Shown here: piece by piece, positions 16,993 to 25,542 of the stretch | How the letters are laid out: every line of letters begins with the position of its first letter | Position numbering within the stretch: the first letter of the stretch is position 1 | From: Bacillota bacterium | Lineage (GTDB): Bacteria; Bacillota; Clostridia; Christensenellales; Aristaeellaceae | Reading direction: 5' to 3' | Assembly: GCA_963169565.1 (NCBI GenBank) | Contig: CAUJDI010000059.1 | Coordinates: 1 to 35,831, forward strand | Length of the DNA: 35,831 nucleotides | Position numbers and translations under genes: made by a program | The notes under the pieces: generated by a model | Database searches by the model: none | What the model was told of the DNA's origin: nothing | Seen by the model: the letters and a program-made list of their open reading frames with translations, nothing else

Positions 16993-18330
16993 ATGTTTTC
17001 TAAAATCCTCATCGCCAACCGCGGGGAAATCGCCGTGCGCGTCATCCGTGCCTGCAAGGAGATGGGCATCCAGACGGTGGCCGTCTATTCGCAGGCGGAT
17101 CATGAAGCCCTGCATGTGTCGCTGGCGGACGAGAGCATCTGCATCGGGCCGGCTCCCGCCGCGCTGAGCTACCTGAACCAGGTCACCTTATTGTCCGCCG
17201 CCCTGAACACCGGCTGTAAGGCCGTGCATCCGGGCTACGGCTTTCTCTCCGAGAATGCGGATTTTGCCGACCTGTGCGAGAGTAACGGCCTGAAGTTCAT
17301 CGGTCCCTCCGGGGATATCATCCGGAAGATGGGCAACAAGGATGAGGCGAAGCGAACAGTCGTCGCATCAGGCGTGCCCGTCATACCCGGGCGGGAGAAC
17401 ATCAGGGACCTGAACGACGCGAAGAAGGCAGCGGAGGAAATCGGCTTTCCACTGCTGATCAAAGCGCGGAGCGGCGGCGGCGGGCGCGGCATCCGGCTGG
17501 TCCGGAATATGGAAGAGCTGCCGCGCGCTTTCAGCACGGCCTCGCAGGAAGCCAAGAGCTGCTTCTCCGACCCCCTATTGTATATGGAAAAGTTGCTGGA
17601 CGGGGTCAAGCACGTGGAAGTGCAGGTGCTCTGCGACGGCAATGGGCATGCCGTCTGCTTCGGTGAGCGCGACTGCTCCATGCAGCGAAAGCATCAGAAA
17701 ATCCTGGAAGAGAGTCCCTGCGCCGCAATGAATGACCAGCAGCGGGCAAGGCTATTGAAAAGTGTGCGCCAGGTGGTGCGCTCCATCAATTATGAAAGCG
17801 TGGGAACGCTGGAGTTCCTGGTGGATAAGGCCGGCAACCACTATTTCATGGAGATGAACACCCGCCTTCAGGTTGAGCACCCGGTGACGGAACTGTACGC
17901 GGGGATTGATCTGGTCAAGTGGCAAATCAGGGTCGCAGCCGGAGTGCCTCTCTCCTTTCATCAGAGGGACGTCCGTTTTTCGGGTCACGCGATTGAATGC
18001 CGCATCAATGCGGAAGATCCGGCCAGGGATTTCGTCCCGACCGGCGGCACGGTGCAGATCCTCCATATCCCGGGCGGACCTTCCGTTCGATTTGACTCAG
18101 CGCTTTATCAGGGCTACCAGCTGCCGCTGCATTATGACAGCCTGCTGGCCAAAGTGATCGTGCACGCCTCCACGCGCTCGGAAGCGATCAGGAAAATGCA
18201 GGCTGCGCTTTGCGAAATGGTCATTGAGGGAATTGACCACACGGGGCTGTTCCAGTCGGAACTGATTTCAGACGCCGCGTTTGAGGACGGCAGCTACACG
18301 ACCGACTACCTTGAGAAACGGGGGAAGTAG
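16993..18330 (+). CDS. accC: Biotin carboxylase subunit of acetyl-CoA carboxylase
   Basis: A 445-residue ATP-grasp enzyme that carboxylates biotin on AccB using ATP and bicarbonate. It has KILIANRGEIAVRVIRACKEMG, VHPGYGFLSENADFA, the ATP lid KARSGGGGRGIRLV, KHVEVQVLCD, and the metal and bicarbonate block EMNTRLQVEHPVTE. Length is normal. It begins three bases after the fabZ stop and ends one base before accD, so the set is tightly packed. It might also serve other biotin carriers, but the decarboxylase in this window needs no biotin carboxylase. Confidence 0.96.
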   Translation: MFSKILIANRGEIAVRVIRACKEMGIQTVAVYSQADHEALHVSLADESICIGPAPAALSYLNQVTLLSAALNTGCKAVHPGYGFLSENADFADLCESNGLKFIGPSGDIIRKMGNKDEAKRTVVASGVPVIPGRENIRDLNDAKKAAEEIGFPLLIKARSGGGGRGIRLVRNMEELPRAFSTASQEAKSCFSDPLLYMEKLLDGVKHVEVQVLCDGNGHAVCFGERDCSMQRKHQKILEESPCAAMNDQQRARLLKSVRQVVRSINYESVGTLEFLVDKAGNHYFMEMNTRLQVEHPVTELYAGIDLVKWQIRVAAGVPLSFHQRDVRFSGHAIECRINAEDPARDFVPTGGTVQILHIPGGPSVRFDSALYQGYQLPLHYDSLLAKVIVHASTRSEAIRKMQAALCEMVIEGIDHTGLFQSELISDAAFEDGSYTTDYLEKRGK

Positions 18331-18331
18331 G

Positions 18332-19174
18332 ATGCTGCAGAAATCCCTGTTCAAAAAGCCCAACCTAAAGTTGGAAGGAGAGCCGGCAATCGCCGCTGTT
18401 CCGATGATTGACTGCCCTGGCTGCAGGCACAGGCTTGAGCTGCCGGAGCTGGAGAAGGAATACTACGTATGCCCCCGCTGCGGATACAGCCATAAACTCA
18501 CCGCGCGTCGGCGCATCGGGATGATACTGGACGCGGAGAGCTTCCGGGAGCTGGACGCCGGAATGGAATCAAGGGATCCGCTTCAGTTCCCAGCCTACGC
18601 AGAAAAGCTGGAGCAGGCGAAAGCTGTCAGCGGTGAAAAGGAAGCGGTCGTCACCGGCTTGGGTAGCATCCAGGGCGTTCCCTGCGCTTTTTTTGCAATG
18701 GAACCAGGCTTTATGATGGGCTCCATGGGGGCTGCGGTGGGTGAAAAGCTCACCCGCCTGTTTGAACGCGCGCTCAAGGACAGGCTGCCGGTCATAGGCT
18801 TCACGGTGTCCGGCGGGGCGCGCGTGCAGGAAGGCATCCTGAGCCTGATGCAGATGGCCAAGGTATCCGGCGCTGTGCGCAGGCACTCGGATGCCGGCCT
18901 CCTGTATACGGCAGTGCTGTGTGACGCGACGACCGGCGGGGTCGCGGCAAGCTTTGCCATGCAGGCGGACATCATTTTAGCTGAGCCGGGAGCGCTCATC
19001 GGCTTCGCAGGCCCCAGGGTCATTGAGCAGACGACCCGTCAGAAGCTGCCCGCCGGTTTTCAGCGGGCGGAATTCCAGCTGGAAAAGGGTTTTGTCGGGA
19101 CACTGTGCAAACGGTCCGAGCAGCGCTCTCTGTTGGGCATGCTGCTGAAGATGCATGGAGGTAAAGAAAGGTGA
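18332..19174 (+). CDS. accD: Acetyl-CoA carboxylase carboxyltransferase beta subunit
   Basis: A 280-residue crotonase-fold subunit with an N-terminal zinc ribbon made by C28, C31, C47 and C50 (CPGC and CPRC). The core has the SGGARVQEGILSLMQMAK block and FAMQADIILAEPGALIGFAGPRVIEQT. With AccA it transfers the carboxyl group from biotin to acetyl-CoA. ATG 18332 is chosen because the upstream frame overlaps accC; GGGGGAAG lies before it. The stop overlaps the GTG of accA (GTGA). Confidence 0.96.
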   Translation: MLQKSLFKKPNLKLEGEPAIAAVPMIDCPGCRHRLELPELEKEYYVCPRCGYSHKLTARRRIGMILDAESFRELDAGMESRDPLQFPAYAEKLEQAKAVSGEKEAVVTGLGSIQGVPCAFFAMEPGFMMGSMGAAVGEKLTRLFERALKDRLPVIGFTVSGGARVQEGILSLMQMAKVSGAVRRHSDAGLLYTAVLCDATTGGVAASFAMQADIILAEPGALIGFAGPRVIEQTTRQKLPAGFQRAEFQLEKGFVGTLCKRSEQRSLLGMLLKMHGGKER

Positions 19175-19950
19175 ACGCCCATCAGCGGGTTTTGGCCGCG
19201 CGCAGCAACCTTCGGCCGGACGCGATGAAGTACATCTGCGCCCTGTTCACGGACTTTATCGAGCTGCACGGCGACAGGCGTTTTGCCGACGACCCGGCCA
19301 TGGTGGCGGGCTTGGCAAACTTCAACGGCCGTTGCGTCACGTTGCTGGCGCTGGAAAAAGGGGCCGACACCCCTGACAGGCTTCGCCGGAACTTCGGTTC
19401 CGCTCAGCCGGAAGGCTACCGGAAAAGTCTATGGCACATGAGGCAGGCGGAAAAGTTCAACCGCCCCGTCCTCTGCCTGATTGACACTGCAGGAGCTGCC
19501 TGCGGCATTTTCGCCGAGGAGCGTGGCCAAAGCCAAGCCATCGCCGAAAACCTTTGGGAAATGATGGGCATGCAGGTGCCCATCATTTCCGTCATCATCG
19601 GCGAAGGCGGCAGCGGGGGCGCGCTCGCGCTGGCGGCCGCGAACAAGGTCTTTATGATGGAGACGGCCATTTACTCCGTCCTCTCACCCGAAGGCGCGGC
19701 CAGTATCATCTACAAGGATGCGGGCAAGGTGGCGGAAGCCAGCGAAGCTCTTAAGCTGACCGCGAAGGACATGCTGGATTTTCATGTCATCGAGGGTATT
19801 CTGCCGGAAGGGGAAAGGTTTTCCACAGCCTTTCAGTCCGTACGGGATGCTTTCATCAAAGCCCTGGACGGATACCATGGCATGAGCAGGGAGCAGATTC
19901 GGCAGGAGCGGTATGACCGTTTCCGAAAACTGGGAGGTGGCTGGGTATGA
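19171..19950 (+). CDS. accA: Acetyl-CoA carboxylase carboxyltransferase alpha subunit
   Basis: A 259-residue partner of AccD. Recognised by DFIELHGDRRFADDPAMVAGLA, LIDTAGAACGIFAEERGQSQAIAEN, the glycine-rich GEGGSGGALALA and SPEGAASIIYKDA. It is shorter than the E. coli subunit because it lacks most of the N-terminal helix region, as in streptococci and other Bacillota. The start is GTG 19171 with GGAGG nine bases upstream. Its end overlaps the DegV-family gene by four bases. Confidence 0.95.
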   Translation: MNAHQRVLAARSNLRPDAMKYICALFTDFIELHGDRRFADDPAMVAGLANFNGRCVTLLALEKGADTPDRLRRNFGSAQPEGYRKSLWHMRQAEKFNRPVLCLIDTAGAACGIFAEERGQSQAIAENLWEMMGMQVPIISVIIGEGGSGGALALAAANKVFMMETAIYSVLSPEGAASIIYKDAGKVAEASEALKLTAKDMLDFHVIEGILPEGERFSTAFQSVRDAFIKALDGYHGMSREQIRQERYDRFRKLGGGWV

Positions 19951-20774
19951 TTTATCTGGTGACGGACTCGACTGCTTGCTTGACCCGCCGGGAAGCAAAT
20001 GAGCTTCGGGCGCTGGTGGTGCCGATGCACTATATCAAGGACGGGCGGGAAACCTACCCCGAGGGTTTCATTGAGGACTGGCAGCCAGAGCCCGGACAGA
20101 GCCTGACGGGGTACAGCACGGCCCAGGCCTCGTCCGCCGCCTTCTTGGATATCTTTGACCGGCTGAAGGAGCAGGGTCATGAGGCGTTGTGCCTGACCAT
20201 CTCCTCGCGCCTCAGCGGAACCTATGCCAACGCCCTGAAAGCTGCCGAGGAAACCGGCCCCTGTGTTCAGGTAGTGGATTCGCGCACGACAGCCGGAGCG
20301 ATGTACCTGATGCTGGCAAAGGCCCGGGAAATGTTTGATGTGGGGGCGACCCTGCAGGAATGCTTTGAACGCCTCAAACTGCTGCGAAAGCAAACCCGGA
20401 CCCTGTTTACCCTCCAGGAGATGGGGCCGCTGCGCCGCAGCGGCAGGCTGGGATTTGTCCGCTCCTCTGTTTCGACACTCCTCAATCAGCGGCCGCTGCT
20501 GACCCTATCTGACGGCAGCGTGGTCAGTCACTCCCTGGCGCGGGGAAAGCAGGACCAGCAGCGGATGCTCCTCCAGGGGCTGACAGGCAAACCCGGCGAG
20601 GTCATCGTGCAGCAATGCGGAGACGAGGAGAGGGCTGACAGCCTGGCGGCATGCCTCACCGAAAAAGGTCTCCGCGTGACGCAGCGCCGCATCGGCATCG
20701 TTCTGGCCATTCACCTGGGGACGCCCATCCTCTCCACCGCATGGGTGGAAGAATCGCCCGAAGGAGCAGACTGA
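19947..20774 (+). CDS. DegV-family fatty-acid-binding protein (FakB-like)
   Basis: A 275-residue protein of the DegV family, which binds a fatty acid in a buried pocket. In Bacillota, FakB members present the fatty acid to the kinase FakA for phosphorylation and entry into phospholipid. Motifs are LVTDSTACLTRREA at the N-terminus, LTISSRLSGTYANALKAA (the carboxylate-binding Ser region) and VVDSRTTAGAMYLML. GGGAGGTGG precedes ATG 19947, which overlaps the accA stop. Its place directly after accA supports a role linked to fatty acids. No fakA is in the window, so the FakB role is inferred. Confidence 0.88.
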   Translation: MIYLVTDSTACLTRREANELRALVVPMHYIKDGRETYPEGFIEDWQPEPGQSLTGYSTAQASSAAFLDIFDRLKEQGHEALCLTISSRLSGTYANALKAAEETGPCVQVVDSRTTAGAMYLMLAKAREMFDVGATLQECFERLKLLRKQTRTLFTLQEMGPLRRSGRLGFVRSSVSTLLNQRPLLTLSDGSVVSHSLARGKQDQQRMLLQGLTGKPGEVIVQQCGDEERADSLAACLTEKGLRVTQRRIGIVLAIHLGTPILSTAWVEESPEGAD

Positions 20775-20798
20775 AGCGCACCGGAGCACAAGAGAAAT

Positions 20799-21533
20799 AT
20801 GATAAGCAGGGAATTGATTCTGAGTTATCTGGACTGTAATCTGCCGGTTTACTGCCATGACAGCCTGCCGTCCACAAATGACATGGCCAAGGAACTCGCA
20901 CGGCAGGGCACGGCGCAGGGGACATTGGTGATTGCCGGCACGCAGACAAAAGGCCGCGGCATGAGAGGACGCAGCTTCATCTCCCCTGAGGGCGGCCTGT
21001 ACATGAGCCTGGTTGTGGACGGCGGGGGTATATTACCCGGGCTGTTGACCACGCTCGCGGCAGTTGCAGCTGTGCGGGCTGTCCGGGAAACGAGCGGTCA
21101 TGTACTTGGAATCAAATGGGTCAACGACCTGCTGCTTGAGGGGAAAAAGGCTGGCGGCATCCTCACGGAAGCCTTGACGACGGATGATGGAAAGATGAGG
21201 CAGGTCATCGGAATCGGCATCAATACCGGCGTTTCGCCTTACCCAGGACAATATGCAGGCCTATCCGGGCCTGAGGAAGCCTACCCCCGTGAAAGGCTGG
21301 CCGCGTTGATGACAGGCCATCTCCTTAACGGGTTGGCGAAAATCCCCGGTCACATGGACGAGTACCGAGCGCTGTGCCAAACTGTCGGGCGGCAGGTCAA
21401 CTTCGTGGACGGCGATGAACAGAAACAAGGACTGGCAGTCGGCATCGGCGACGACGGTGCGCTGCTGGTCGACACCCCGGACGGCCTTCTCCGCCTGACA
21501 GCCGGGGACGTCAGCGTGCTGCCCGCAGAATGA
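20799..21533 (+). CDS. birA: Biotin--[acetyl-CoA-carboxylase] ligase, without DNA-binding domain
   Basis: A 244-residue ligase that makes biotinyl-AMP and attaches biotin to AccB and the decarboxylase carrier. It has the LPSTNDMAKELA start, the nucleotide loop T-K51-GRGMRGR58-SF (GRGRRGR type) and KWVNDLLLEGKKAGGILTEA. There is no N-terminal helix-turn-helix, so it is a monofunctional class I ligase and cannot be a BirA-type repressor. The upstream site is weak (AAGAGA) and the gap to the DegV-family gene is 24 bases. Its TGA overlaps the bioY ATG. Confidence 0.93.
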   Translation: MISRELILSYLDCNLPVYCHDSLPSTNDMAKELARQGTAQGTLVIAGTQTKGRGMRGRSFISPEGGLYMSLVVDGGGILPGLLTTLAAVAAVRAVRETSGHVLGIKWVNDLLLEGKKAGGILTEALTTDDGKMRQVIGIGINTGVSPYPGQYAGLSGPEEAYPRERLAALMTGHLLNGLAKIPGHMDEYRALCQTVGRQVNFVDGDEQKQGLAVGIGDDGALLVDTPDGLLRLTAGDVSVLPAE

Positions 21534-22108
21534 AATGCATGTTGAATGAAGCATCCAAAGAGGGGAAATCATCTGGCCACGCTCTGCTGAACATGCTCAC
21601 GGCTTCGCTGAGTGCATCGCTCATTGCCCTGTGCGCGCAGATCGCCGTTCCACTGCCCATCGTGCCGGCCAACCTGGCCCTGCTGCCCGTCTTCCTGGCA
21701 GGTTTTCTGCTTCCCAAACGATGGGCGATGAGCTCAGTCGGCTTGTATCTGCTGATGGGCGTCCTGGGGCTGCCTGTATTTTCCGGGTTCCGGGGAGGTC
21801 CCCAGGTTTTGTTCGGGACGACTGGCGGGTATCTTTTGGGTTACCTGTTCTCGGCAGGCGTCATTGCCGCGCTGAAACAAAGGGTGTACCGCTTTTTTGG
21901 GCGCCTGACACTCTGTCTGCTCGCCCTGCTTGCCTGCTACATTCCGGGCACGCTCTGGCTGCTGTACCTCACGGGAAGGCCTCTATTGGATGTTCTTTCC
22001 TTTGCGGTACTCCCTTTTCTCCCGGGGGACACGTTCAAGGCACTGGCGGCCTCCCTGTTGGCCCCGGCGCTGAAAAGATCGCTGGCGGCGTCCCGGCTCT
22101 ATTCCTGA
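21530..22108 (+). CDS. bioY: Biotin transporter substrate-binding subunit
   Basis: A 192-residue integral membrane protein with about six hydrophobic segments. The signatures QIAVPLPIVPANLALLP, the GVLGLPVFSGFRGG block and GTTGGYLLGYL are those of BioY, the S-component for biotin in ECF transporters. The energising EcfA/EcfA'/EcfT genes are not here and may be shared elsewhere in the genome. Overlap with birA by four bases places it in the fatty-acid operon. The first 17 residues form a hydrophilic extension. Confidence 0.93.
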   Translation: MKCMLNEASKEGKSSGHALLNMLTASLSASLIALCAQIAVPLPIVPANLALLPVFLAGFLLPKRWAMSSVGLYLLMGVLGLPVFSGFRGGPQVLFGTTGGYLLGYLFSAGVIAALKQRVYRFFGRLTLCLLALLACYIPGTLWLLYLTGRPLLDVLSFAVLPFLPGDTFKALAASLLAPALKRSLAASRLYS

Positions 22109-22202
22109 CTACAAAATCGTTCTCAACTGCATAAACGCTGGTTATTCTTTTGTTTCCGCTGCCGGCTTCCATACAATCAAACGATCGAAAGAAGTTCATA
22201 CG

Positions 22203-22240
22203 TTTCCCTCGAAGCTAAAAAAGTTCGGGAAATCTTTCTT
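22203..22240 (+). terminator. Probable terminator of the fatty-acid operon
   Basis: TTTCCC (22203-22208) pairs with GGGAAA (22227-22232); a bulge then allows GAA/TTC pairing inside, with an A-rich loop. The pyrimidine tail TCTTTCTT (22233-22240) follows. It lies 95 bases after the bioY stop and just before the insertion sequence. The tail is imperfect, so confidence is moderate. Confidence 0.4.
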
Positions 22241-22256
22241 CCAGTATATAACTTAT

Positions 22257-22271
22257 GGCAACCTCTAAAAA
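22257..22271 (+). repeat. Left terminal inverted repeat of the IS5-family element
   Basis: GGCAACCTCTAAAAA, matching the right end in reverse complement at 13 of 15 positions, including the uninterrupted ACCTCTAAAAA. Confidence 0.75.
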
Positions 22272-22402
22272 ACCATCATTCAGCGTTTCATAAACAACTT
22301 CCATCATTTTTCTAAACCGTTAACCCATGGTCTGTCGCAAATTCATTCTCTCTGCTTCGGCTTCACCTTACCAAGACCATCTTCTCCTAGGCTTGGGCAT
22401 AA

Positions 22403-23434
22403 TTATCCCGCAACCGGCTGTCCGCGGAGCAGGAGTTCATACCTGCACAGGTTATAGACCAGGTTGGTCAGCCCAATATTGAACCTCGCACGCGCGATCC
22501 CGACGCAACGCACGCTGATCCCATGCATGGTTCCGGTCATGTACCCGAATACGTGCTCAACGCGCGACCTGACCCTGGACTTCTCCTTGTTCTTCGCTTT
22601 CTGCTCCTCGCTCAGCGGCCTGCCCCGGTACCCCTTTTCGTGAACGCGGTTCTCCGTCCCTGCCGGAAGCTGCTGTGCAATGGGTTCCCCGGAATACGCG
22701 CTGTCTGCGTACAACACTTTGTCCTCCCCGTCCACCAGAGCGAGGATTGCCTGGCCGTCGTGCACTGAGGCGTCCGTTACGGAATATCCTGTTATCAGCT
22801 TGCTCTCCGCGTCCACCTTGACGTGATCCTTGTAGCCGAAATGACGTTCCTTGTTCTTGATCGTCCAGCGCGCGTCGGTGTCCTTTTGCCGGATCTTGTG
22901 GATATTCTTCGGGTTCTTCCAGTCTTGCGGCGTCCTGCCTTCCCGGATCTCCCGGTTCTCGTCCCGCGTGTTGCGCTGGCGCGGCGCCTCCACAAACGTC
23001 GCGTCCATGATGCTGCCTTCGCGCGTAACCAGGTCCTGCCGTTCCAGCTGCCGGTTGAAGCTGTTGAACAGTTCTTCCATCACGCCCGCTTTCACCAGCG
23101 TATCCCGGTACAGCCAGATCGTCTTTGCGTCCGGTATCGGGTTTCCCAGCGACAGCCCCAGAAAACGCCTGAACGACATCCGGTCATTGATCTGATACTC
23201 CGCCTGGTCGTCCGAAACGTTGAACAGTCGCTGAAGGACCAGTACCTTGAACAGGAGCAGGTAGCTGTAGGGCGGCCGCCCTCCCGCCCCCTTGTGATCC
23301 TTCGCGAACACCCTGTTCAGGACGCCTTCGAATATGCTCCAGTCCATGACACCGTCCAGCTTCTCCAGCTGATCGCCAAGTTTGCTCAGCTTCCTCAGGC
23401 AGTTGCTTTCGTCGAATATCCCTATCTGTTTCAT
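22403..23434 (-). CDS. IS5-family transposase
   Basis: A 343-residue DDE transposase. An N-terminal InsH-type domain (GRPPYSYLLLFKVLVLQRLF, residues about 52-71) precedes the catalytic core. The likely catalytic residues are D144 in SIMDATFVEAP, D244 in LYADSAYSGEP and E293 in RSRVEHVFGYM, the last matching the IS5-type R-x-x-x-E-x-x-F pattern. The frame is intact, so the element may be active. The start is ATG 23434, 53 bases inside the right repeat. Confidence 0.92.
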   Translation of the reverse strand: MKQIGIFDESNCLRKLSKLGDQLEKLDGVMDWSIFEGVLNRVFAKDHKGAGGRPPYSYLLLFKVLVLQRLFNVSDDQAEYQINDRMSFRRFLGLSLGNPIPDAKTIWLYRDTLVKAGVMEELFNSFNRQLERQDLVTREGSIMDATFVEAPRQRNTRDENREIREGRTPQDWKNPKNIHKIRQKDTDARWTIKNKERHFGYKDHVKVDAESKLITGYSVTDASVHDGQAILALVDGEDKVLYADSAYSGEPIAQQLPAGTENRVHEKGYRGRPLSEEQKAKNKEKSRVRSRVEHVFGYMTGTMHGISVRCVGIARARFNIGLTNLVYNLCRYELLLRGQPVAG

Positions 23435-23472
23435 GGCATAATTCTATCAGAAACCCGATGATCCCGATTGAG

Positions 23473-23487
23473 TTTTTAGAGGTCCCC
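23473..23487 (-). repeat. Right terminal inverted repeat of the IS5-family element
   Basis: Reverse complement GGGGACCTCTAAAAA, matching the left end at 13 of 15 positions. Confidence 0.75.
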
Positions 23488-23541
23488 AAAATCATTCCGG
23501 GATGGATCTCTCAAGAGTACGCTTACAGTTTTCCCGCGCTT

Positions 23542-23570
23542 TTGGCTTATCGCTTCGAACGGGGTATATT
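23542..23570 (+). promoter_or_regulatory. Promoter of the glutathione peroxidase gene
   Basis: TTGGCT (four of six), a 17-base spacer and TATATT (five of six). It lies 55 bases outside the insertion sequence, so the gene has its own promoter. The predicted start is near 23577, about 40 bases before the GTG codon. Confidence 0.55.
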
Positions 23571-23618
23571 TATTTTGAGAAATCACATTTATCGCAACAA
23601 CTGATGAAGGAGAAGAAA

Positions 23619-24161
23619 GTGTCCGTTTACGATTATTCCTACACCTCAATCGAGGGCAAGACCGTATCGATGAGTGAATACAAGGGGAAAGTGCTCCTAC
23701 TCGTCAACACCGCCAGCAAGTGCGGTTTTGCCCCCCAGTTCGCGGGACTGGAGGAACTCTATCGAAAATACATGGACAAAGGCCTCGAGGTCATTGGCTT
23801 CCCCTGCAATCAGTTCATGGACCAGGAACCCGCGGACGCGAAAGCCATCGCGGAGTTCTGCACTGTTCGCTACGGCGTCACCTTTCCGTTGTCCGGGAAA
23901 GTCGATGTGCGTGATGAAGGCGCGATCCCGCTTTACAGGTACCTGACGGAACAAAAGGGATTTGAAGGTATGGGAAAGGGGTTGAAGAACAGGGCCTTTG
24001 AGGCGATGCTCAAGGCCAAATACGGCAAAGGCTACAAAGACGATCAGGTCAAATGGAACTTTACCAAGTTCCTGATAGACCGAAAGGGAGAAGTTGTCGC
24101 CCGTTTCGAACCGCCGGTTGAGCCCGGGGACATCGCCCCTCTCGTCGAGCAACTACTGTGA
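23619..24161 (+). CDS. Glutathione peroxidase family protein (thiol peroxidase)
   Basis: A 180-residue peroxidase of the cysteine-type GPx family. The peroxidatic residue is C35 in NTASKCGFAPQF, taking the place of selenocysteine. The catalytic Gln region GFPCNQFMDQEP and the WNF motif in VKWNFTKFLID complete the active site. Such bacterial enzymes usually use thioredoxin and remove hydrogen or lipid peroxides. GTG 23619 is preferred because AAGGAG lies six bases upstream; ATG 23604 in the same frame has no such site. It stands at the edge of the stress-related gene group. Confidence 0.92.
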   Translation: MSVYDYSYTSIEGKTVSMSEYKGKVLLLVNTASKCGFAPQFAGLEELYRKYMDKGLEVIGFPCNQFMDQEPADAKAIAEFCTVRYGVTFPLSGKVDVRDEGAIPLYRYLTEQKGFEGMGKGLKNRAFEAMLKAKYGKGYKDDQVKWNFTKFLIDRKGEVVARFEPPVEPGDIAPLVEQLL

Positions 24162-24246
24162 GCCCACAGGATACCATCATAATGGACGACCGGGTTTTGT
24201 CCTGGGTTTGAAACGGATGATTCCAACGAAACTGAGGGGTAGAAAG

Positions 24247-24678
24247 ATGCGCAATGATATCAGGGATATATTGCTTGGAAATGACCTTTGCGTACTATGC
24301 ACCAGCAGGCACGATGTCCCTGATGCTTCGCTGATGCTGTATGTCAGCAATGACGATTGTTCAAAACTGTACATGCTCACACTTGAAGACACGGACAAAT
24401 ACCGCAACATTAAAAGCAATCCGAATGTGAGCGTCCTGATTGATACCCGGGACGCACCGGACGGCGGGACATCCTGGACCAGGGCTTTGACGATCCATGG
24501 CGAGGCATCCATTGTCAGCGATCCCGGTGCCGCCAGTGAATGGACTGAACGCCTGGCCATGAAACACAGCCAGCTTTCGAACCTGGCCGGCAACAGCAGC
24601 GTGCGTGTGCTGGAGGTGCTGATGAAGCGCATCCTTTTCCTTGAAAGCGTGGACAGGGGGTATGAATTCACGCTTTAG
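24247..24678 (+). CDS. Pyridoxamine 5'-phosphate oxidase-like flavoprotein
   Basis: A 143-residue protein with the split-barrel FMN-binding fold of the PNPOx-like family. It has the family pattern: short N-terminal helix, CVLCTSRHDVPDASLMLYVS, a loop with DTDKYRNIKSNPNVSVLID, and TIHGEASIVSD. These proteins are usually F420/FMN-binding oxidoreductases or heme-binding proteins of uncertain substrate; true pyridoxine metabolism is unlikely. ATG 24247 follows GAGGGG at a good distance. It lies 85 bases after the peroxidase gene and may share its transcript. Confidence 0.8.
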   Translation: MRNDIRDILLGNDLCVLCTSRHDVPDASLMLYVSNDDCSKLYMLTLEDTDKYRNIKSNPNVSVLIDTRDAPDGGTSWTRALTIHGEASIVSDPGAASEWTERLAMKHSQLSNLAGNSSVRVLEVLMKRILFLESVDRGYEFTL

Positions 24679-25136
24679 CCATGCCCCTGGTCGGGCTTCG
24701 CCGCGAAGTGCGGCGCGAAAGCGCTGGGAATATTATGATTATGACTGAGTTCGATCATATATGCTTTGATGAGCCTTGTCATTTGCGATTTCGCATCGCC
24801 TGCGTCACTCGGCGTCGGCTGCGGCAACGCCTCGTTCTTTCAGTTTGACGGAGCCAACAGAATCCCTCGGCTTCTCTGCGCACTTGCTCGTTCACTCAGT
24901 AGAGGAAAGACTATTCGCTGATGACACTGCATCGGACCGGCAGATACATGCTACGTATTATGCCGGCTTATGCTAATATGGCAAACGAAAGCCTGCCATG
25001 AGCCGGGAAGAGAGCCAAAATCGGAACAAAGCGTTGAGAATGGAAAACTGTCTCGATGATGCGGGAAATGCCGAAAACCATTCCAAATCGGCATGCCGGC
25101 GGTCACATGTCAGAATCACCAGGGAGGAACATTCCG
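24679..25136. other. Intergenic region with hairpins, no gene seen
   Basis: About 460 bases. Near the left end CGCCGC and GCGGCG form a perfect 6-base hairpin with a 5-base loop, but without a T-run. Short open frames lack ribosome binding sites. No promoter of good quality was found for the membrane-protein gene; TAATAT at 24974-24979 lacks a -35 match. Confidence 0.5.
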
Positions 25137-25481
25137 ATGGAGGTTTTCAAATCTAAGCGTATAAGGGCGAGCCTGATGACAGGCGCGGCCTTGGGAATTG
25201 TCTGCATCATCGGAGCGCTTGTCCGAACCGGGGGCAGCGGCGGGGCCGGGTTCATATTCGCCTTGTGGTACAACCGCCTGCTCATGGGCATGGTGATTGG
25301 CCTGATGGATGACAGCGCGGACACGCCTCGGTTGATCTTGCGCGGCGCGCTGATGGGGCTGTTTGTATCCTTTGCTTTCTACAGCGCGGATGGGTTCGGG
25401 GATATTGTCAGTTTCCTGGCCGGAATCCCCTACGGCATCATCATTGAGCTGGCCGCGCGGGGACGCTGGCCTATCGGCTGA
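25137..25481 (+). CDS. Small four-helix membrane protein, function unknown
   Basis: A 114-residue hydrophobic protein with four predicted transmembrane segments: about residues 10-30 (SLMTGAALGIVCIIGALV), 38-57, 70-88 and 91-108. There are no motifs I recognise and few charges outside the termini. ATG 25137 is chosen because AGGGAGG lies nine bases upstream; longer in-frame versions would add a hydrophilic stretch without support. It precedes the photolyase gene by 61 bases on the same strand and may be in its transcript. Confidence 0.7.
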   Translation: MEVFKSKRIRASLMTGAALGIVCIIGALVRTGGSGGAGFIFALWYNRLLMGMVIGLMDDSADTPRLILRGALMGLFVSFAFYSADGFGDIVSFLAGIPYGIIIELAARGRWPIG

Positions 25482-25542
25482 TGTCCAGAACTGATCATCC
25501 CGGTCCAATCCATCCTTCAGCGAACAACCGGAGCCACATCGC

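Larger units (their letters stand above)
22257..23487 (-). mobile_element. IS5-family insertion sequence
   Basis: A 1231-base element bounded by imperfect terminal inverted repeats: left GGCAACCTCTAAAAA (22257-22271) and, on the other strand, right GGGGACCTCTAAAAA (23487-23473), 13 of 15 identical. It carries one full-length transposase gene on the minus strand, plus 146 bases of non-coding DNA at its left end. I see no target-site duplication: left flank ends TTAT, right flank begins AAAA. Size and single-gene layout fit the IS5 family. Confidence 0.85.

Noticed and set aside
24700-24735. GC-rich hairpin CGCCGC-GAAGT-GCGGCG as a terminator
   Set aside because: No T-run follows on either strand, so intrinsic termination is not supported.
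24776-24976. Plus-strand open frame of 66 codons before the membrane-protein gene
   Set aside because: No ribosome site and no recognisable content.
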